The notes beneath the pieces were generated by a model. The model had not been told where the DNA came from and did not search any database. It saw nothing but the letters and a program-made list of their open reading frames with translations. Shown one piece after another: positions 59,955-64,000 of a stretch of 64,000 nt of DNA. Numbering within the stretch: the first letter of the stretch is position 1; each line of letters opens with the position of its first letter. The stretch is from the NCBI GenBank assembly GCA_020466095.1, contig CM035806.1:162393879-162457878 (forward strand). Direction: 5' to 3'. Source of the stretch: Chlorops oryzae. Taxonomy: Eukaryota > Arthropoda > Insecta > Diptera > Chloropidae. A program made the position numbers and the translations under genes.

Positions 59955-60660
59955 TCTTTCTTTCCCTCTCATTCGGTCTGTCTCTCTCTCTCTTTGTCTC
60001 CCATTCTTCTCTCGCTTTATCTCCCATTCTCTCTGTTTCTCTCATTCTCCTCTTTCTCTCTCTTTCTCTCTGTTTCTCTCTGTTTCTCTCCCTTTTTCTC
60101 TTTTTCTATATCTTTCTCCTCTTTCTCTCTTTCTCTCTTTTTCTATCTTTCTCTCTCTTTCTCTATCTTTCTCTCTCTTTCTCTCTATCTCTCTGTTTCT
60201 CTCTATCTCTCTGTTTCTCTCTATCTCTCTGATTCTCTTTATTTCTCTCTCTTTCTCTCTCTTTTTCTCTTTCTCACCCTTTCTCACCCTTTCTCTCTCT
60301 TTCCCTCCCATTATGTCTCCTTCTCTCTCTTTTTCCATCTTTATCTCTCTTTATCTATCTTTCTCTCTCTCTTTATATCTTCTTCTTGCTACCTCCTTCT
60401 CTCATTCACTTTCTTTCTCTCCCTTTCTCTATCTTTCTCTCTCTTTATTTCTCAATTTTTGTCTCTCGACCTCATACACCTACCACTTTCCTCTTTTATT
60501 TGCTCTCTCTTTTTTCCCCTATCATCATTTGCGTTTCCATTTCTACATTTCTTACCAAATAATATCATAATTTCTTTTTCTCTTGCTTTCTTTTTCCTCT
60601 AGCCCCATCTCGTTTTATTTTGATTTTTCTCTTTTCCTCTCTTTCTCTATCTTATTTATT
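59955..60660 (-). repeat. Pyrimidine array, TCTCTCTTTC-type
   Basis: Plus strand almost all C and T, with CTCTGTTTCTCTCTATCT units repeated near 60185-60240. It fades out around 60660. The long Ser/Leu/Phe frame is a by-product. Confidence 0.9.
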
Positions 60661-62676
60661 CTTCGTCTATATGAGCGATTCCCAACTGGATTTCCACGGT
60701 AGGTACGCTATTCCGATTTTTTGGGACCATTTGCTTTGCATCAAGTCAATGTCGCAGAATAGATTTTGTTAAGAGCCACTGGTCCAAAATTGATTTGAAT
60801 GGCAAGTGGAAATATTACCAGCATGAGGAGCGTCATTAGGGAAGGTCGTCATCGAAGCAGCGAGAAGTGTAAGTGATATTTAGTCATTTCGCCAATGGGA
60901 GTACGTGATGAGCATAAATATTAAAGATGGGAACCACAGCTATGCCGTTACCGACGATCCATCGTTCTTTCGTCCCACTGTCCGTCTGTCCGTCCGTCCG
61001 TGTGCCTGGGTGTAAATGCCGCAAAAGGATATGAGTCCTACGAAACGCGTCCCATAATTAATTAAAATTATTAAGCGAACGCCGCAAATCGCTTATTGCG
61101 AAATCGATACTCAAATTTGGATTCGCTCTCGAGTCGAGCCGCGTCGAGTCGAGTTGAGTGGGTGGCTTTGCAACAGCAATAAACGTCGATGGAGTACGTG
61201 ACGGAATTTTAAAAACATTTGCCATCATTTATGACAGCAGAGATTCTTGATCCAGGACTTATCCGATGGCAATAAAATATCATACTTATTTGAGAAGAGT
61301 TTTTCGACTAAGAGAACATCGGAATCGTACAAATGCATAAGGCTAAATGAAAAGGAAATCATTGAGGTCTGCAAAGAACCCTAAACAATTGTGTTCCCCT
61401 AGGACCAGAATTTTTTTTTTCGGAGCTTATAAAAATGAAACAAATGAAAACAGAAACACCTGAAAACAAGCGATATCTCTCCTGCAAACACACTCTCTAC
61501 GAAACGGAGAATATCGATCCCTTGAACTAAGTATGTCCTTTCTTTTTTTTTTTTTTTCTTTTTTTGATGACTTACGGCGAATTGACAAATATCTTGATAT
61601 ACATACATACATATATTATTGATTATGTGAAGTCTATAGTTTCTTTCTTTTGTCTTTTTGCTTTCATTTCTTTTATATTTCCGTGTTTTTTTTTTTTTTT
61701 TGTTAATTTGTAGGTTCTCATGTCTTTGGTATATGCACATGCTTAATAGCCGAAGCACGTACCAGAGTAACGATGCTCAGCATGGTAGAAGATAACAATA
61801 GACCTTCCACTTGAGCAGATAATTTTCATAGTATCATTGGGGTGGGGGTGATTTTGCCATTCGAAAACGACTTGGCGTCGATTAATAAATAGTTGACGAT
61901 GGGCAAACAGTTTTATTGGATAATACTCTTTAGTTTTGTTTTCTATTGATTGCATATTTGGTTTTTTATGTTTTGTGTGTAAGGGGGGGTTTACTGGGCA
62001 GTATTCACATTTCAAATACCTATCACTTTGGAATTCTTCATTACGGTGGCAGACTAAAAATCAATTAACCATACATGCATTGTACGTTTGAGGCTGGACA
62101 GAAACCGAGCCGAGATGGCTGAGCACTGTTCAACTGAATTCATATACATACTCGTATGTAAATATGTGCTCGTCCATTGGTCCCCAAAAACTACTTAGTT
62201 TATGAATAAACGAGGAAACTTCACCAGTAATAACACTCTCCAATTTATAGAAACAAATCGACAGTCAGCGGGAGGAAATGAAATCAATTGTTCAGAAAAC
62301 TGAAAGGACTTGTGGGCATGGACATGTTATACTCGTAAATATCAGCAATCTTATACTGATCTACAGTGGAGCCTCGGTATTCCAACGGAAGGGCAATGTT
62401 TAACTATCGAGCTTGGCGGATTATAGAGTACTGCCTAAAACCCTCTATAGTCCGGATTTTTTTGCAAAAGAGTACCTCGTGATGGGACAATTACAGATCC
62501 AATGAGACTATGTGGTACGCTGGGGAACAAATTTCGAGATATTTCAATATGGTGTCGATTTTCATGGCAGCCCCTAAAAAAAACCATAAATAATAATTAC
62601 GGATTCTGCCGAAGGTCCTCTGGGCTAGTGCAGTTTCTATTTTAAAAGCGTAGTATTAAATAATATGCATATAACT
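60661..62676. other. Non-coding DNA, possible transposon remnant at the right
   Basis: Short frames only. At about 62364, CAGTGGAGCCTCGGTATTCC resembles the start of pogo/Tigger-type elements. Right of the AAAT array, GGCCGGATAAGCAAGGAGCG might be the other decayed end. This is weak. Confidence 0.35.
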
Positions 62677-62705
62677 AATAAATAAATAAATAAATAAATA
62701 AAAAA

Positions 62706-62736
<31 letters not shown>

Positions 62737-62743
62737 AAACAAA

Positions 62744-62826
<83 letters not shown>

Positions 62827-62828
62827 AA
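62677..62828 (+). repeat. (AAAT)n microsatellite
   Basis: About 150 bp of AAATAAAT with rare changes. It is flanked by a repeated AATAATTACGGATT (about 62590-62603 and 62833-62846), so the block between was probably duplicated or inserted. Confidence 0.9.
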
Positions 62829-62846
62829 TAAAAATAATTACGGATT

Positions 62847-63796
62847 ACAGGAGTGGCCGGATAAGCAAGGAGCGGGATGATCGGGGGTCCGTTGTATTCG
62901 ATCAAAATCAGGTCCAGGTGAAGGTGCAATTAAAAATTAAAAAGTCAATTTAGAATCTGTTTATTTTTTTTTTGTTCTGATCTATTTTGTGCATTGCTGA
63001 GAGAGTTCTTTTGAAAGAAATCGATTCGATTGAAAATGAAAGCTGATTTCCCAATCAAATGCCATTCAACCACAGAAGCATACACAGACACTTGAACTCA
63101 TATACATATTTACAGCCACGTGTGGGCAACGATTTTTTATTTGCTCCTTTTTTTTTTTGCATGATCACTCAATGTCACATCGGACGATCGATCGATCGTT
63201 CGTTCGAGCCTGTTTAAGCGCTGTCGTTCAAAACAGCGAAAGTGTGCTTTTGGAAAATGTTGGCTTTTTTGCTCCTGTTTTTTATTTTTTCTAATTTATT
63301 TTTTGTGTGAGCGCAAGACATGTCAAGAAATTGCGTAACGAGACCGCATTTCGAGCGCCTTATCAATCTAAACAGTAACATGCATGTCAACGCATGATTA
63401 ATTCGAAGAAAAATTGTGTCAGAAAACTGGAATCACCTATGAACGGCAACGTACAATGAGATGGAGAGAGGAGGAGAGAGACAGATGAATAAGCGCCGCA
63501 AAAATTTTTGAATACAAATTTTTGATGGATGAATGCGAACGGCAAGCAGCATTAAGTACGCTTCAAATGTTTACAAGCAACTTCAATAGCCTTGACAGAC
63601 CGATCTTATAATTTGCCAGAGTTTACAGGTTTTCTGCTCCCCCGAAATTCCGCCTGTACGCAGGGTTTCTACTTGAATTTATTTTCCATTAATTAAGCAT
63701 GTTAACGGGATGGGCAGGTTTGAACTCGAACACTTAAAGCCATCTCAACGCCCCTCACAGCTTGCCTCTGAACTCAATTTTAATCGAATAAAGGAT
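62847..63796. other. Non-coding DNA, no supported gene
   Basis: Short frames only. GATCGATCGATCGTTCGTTC lies near 63186. Confidence 0.5.
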
Positions 63797-64000
63797 AGGT
63801 TAGGTTAGGTTAGGTTAGGTTAAGTTAGGTTAGATAAGGTTAGGTTAGGTTGGGTTAGGTTAGGTTAGGTTAGGTTAGGTTAGGTTAGGTTAGGTTAGGT
63901 ATAGGTTAGGTTAGGTTAGGTAAGGTTAGGTTAGGTTAGGTTAGGTTAGGTTAGGTTAGGTTAGGTTAGGTTAGGTTAGGTTAGGTTAGGTTAGGTTAGG
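63797..64000 (+). repeat. (TTAGG)n array reaching the window end
   Basis: GGTTA/TTAGG pentamers run from about 63797 to the last base, with a few variants (TTAAG, TTAGA, TTGGG and a one-base slip near 63900). TTAGG is the ancestral insect telomere repeat. Diptera are known to have lost telomerase-based TTAGG telomeres, so this is more likely an interstitial pentamer array. It continues beyond the window. Confidence 0.95.

Noticed and set aside
59994..60602. A 202-codon Ser/Leu/Phe frame on the plus strand
   Set aside because: CT array translation, without any recognisable domain.
63797..64000. A true telomere at the window end
   Set aside because: The array has several variant units and continues to the cut edge of the window; flies lack TTAGG telomeres, so a chromosome end cannot be claimed.

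Overview
This window is eukaryotic, AT-rich and gene-poor, and it is full of microsatellites and transposon remnants. The spliced gene with long poly-Q/H/N tracts, the insect mariner, the CGATA clusters and the Helentron/DINE-like dispersed repeats all suggest a higher fly (Diptera, Brachycera). I cannot name the species.

Protein-coding content is small. (1) An intact mariner transposase lies on the minus strand at 11.3-12.35 kb, inside a complete element with 27-bp terminal repeats and TA duplications. (2) Several exons of a minus-strand gene lie at 52.7-56.6 kb. Read right to left they give a Thr/Ser/Pro-rich ectodomain, a single transmembrane helix with a basic stop-transfer, and a long His/Gln/Asn-rich cytoplasmic tail. 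Exon junctions and phases agree around the membrane exon, but the tail changes reading frame in several places. (3) One more minus-strand exon at 34.95-35.29 kb encodes an unrecognised but protein-like segment. (4) An exon-like fragment with both splice sites lies inside a dispersed repeat at 8.5-8.8 kb. I recognise none of these host genes by name.

Layout: 0-10 kb has three copies of a two-monomer Helentron/DINE-like repeat, one of them split by a 943-bp TIR element that carries two tRNA-like modules. The mariner is at 11-12.5 kb. At 14.5-15.9 kb a fourth dispersed repeat is split by a TAA-flanked MITE. At 18.7 kb there is a CGATA cluster, and at 20.3-21.2 kb the second copy of the tRNA-like TIR element. 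MITEs follow at 22.7 and 27.2 kb, with purine/pyrimidine arrays at 24-25 and 29.6-30.3 kb. A nest of elements fills 30.4-32.3 kb, with an hAT-type MITE at 32.7 kb and the lone exon at 35 kb. GA arrays lie at 37-38 and 41.7-42.6 kb, with dispersed repeats at 40.4 and 47.1 kb. Short MITEs and a 440-bp fold-back lie near 46 kb. The membrane-protein gene ends the coding part. A hexamer array (57.5-58.5 kb), a CT array (60 kb), an AAAT array (62.7 kb) and a TTAGG-type array that runs off the window end complete it.

Most long open frames inside the microsatellites (GA, CT, TTGAGAGAGA, CTTAAA) follow from stop-free repeat units, and I do not call them genes.
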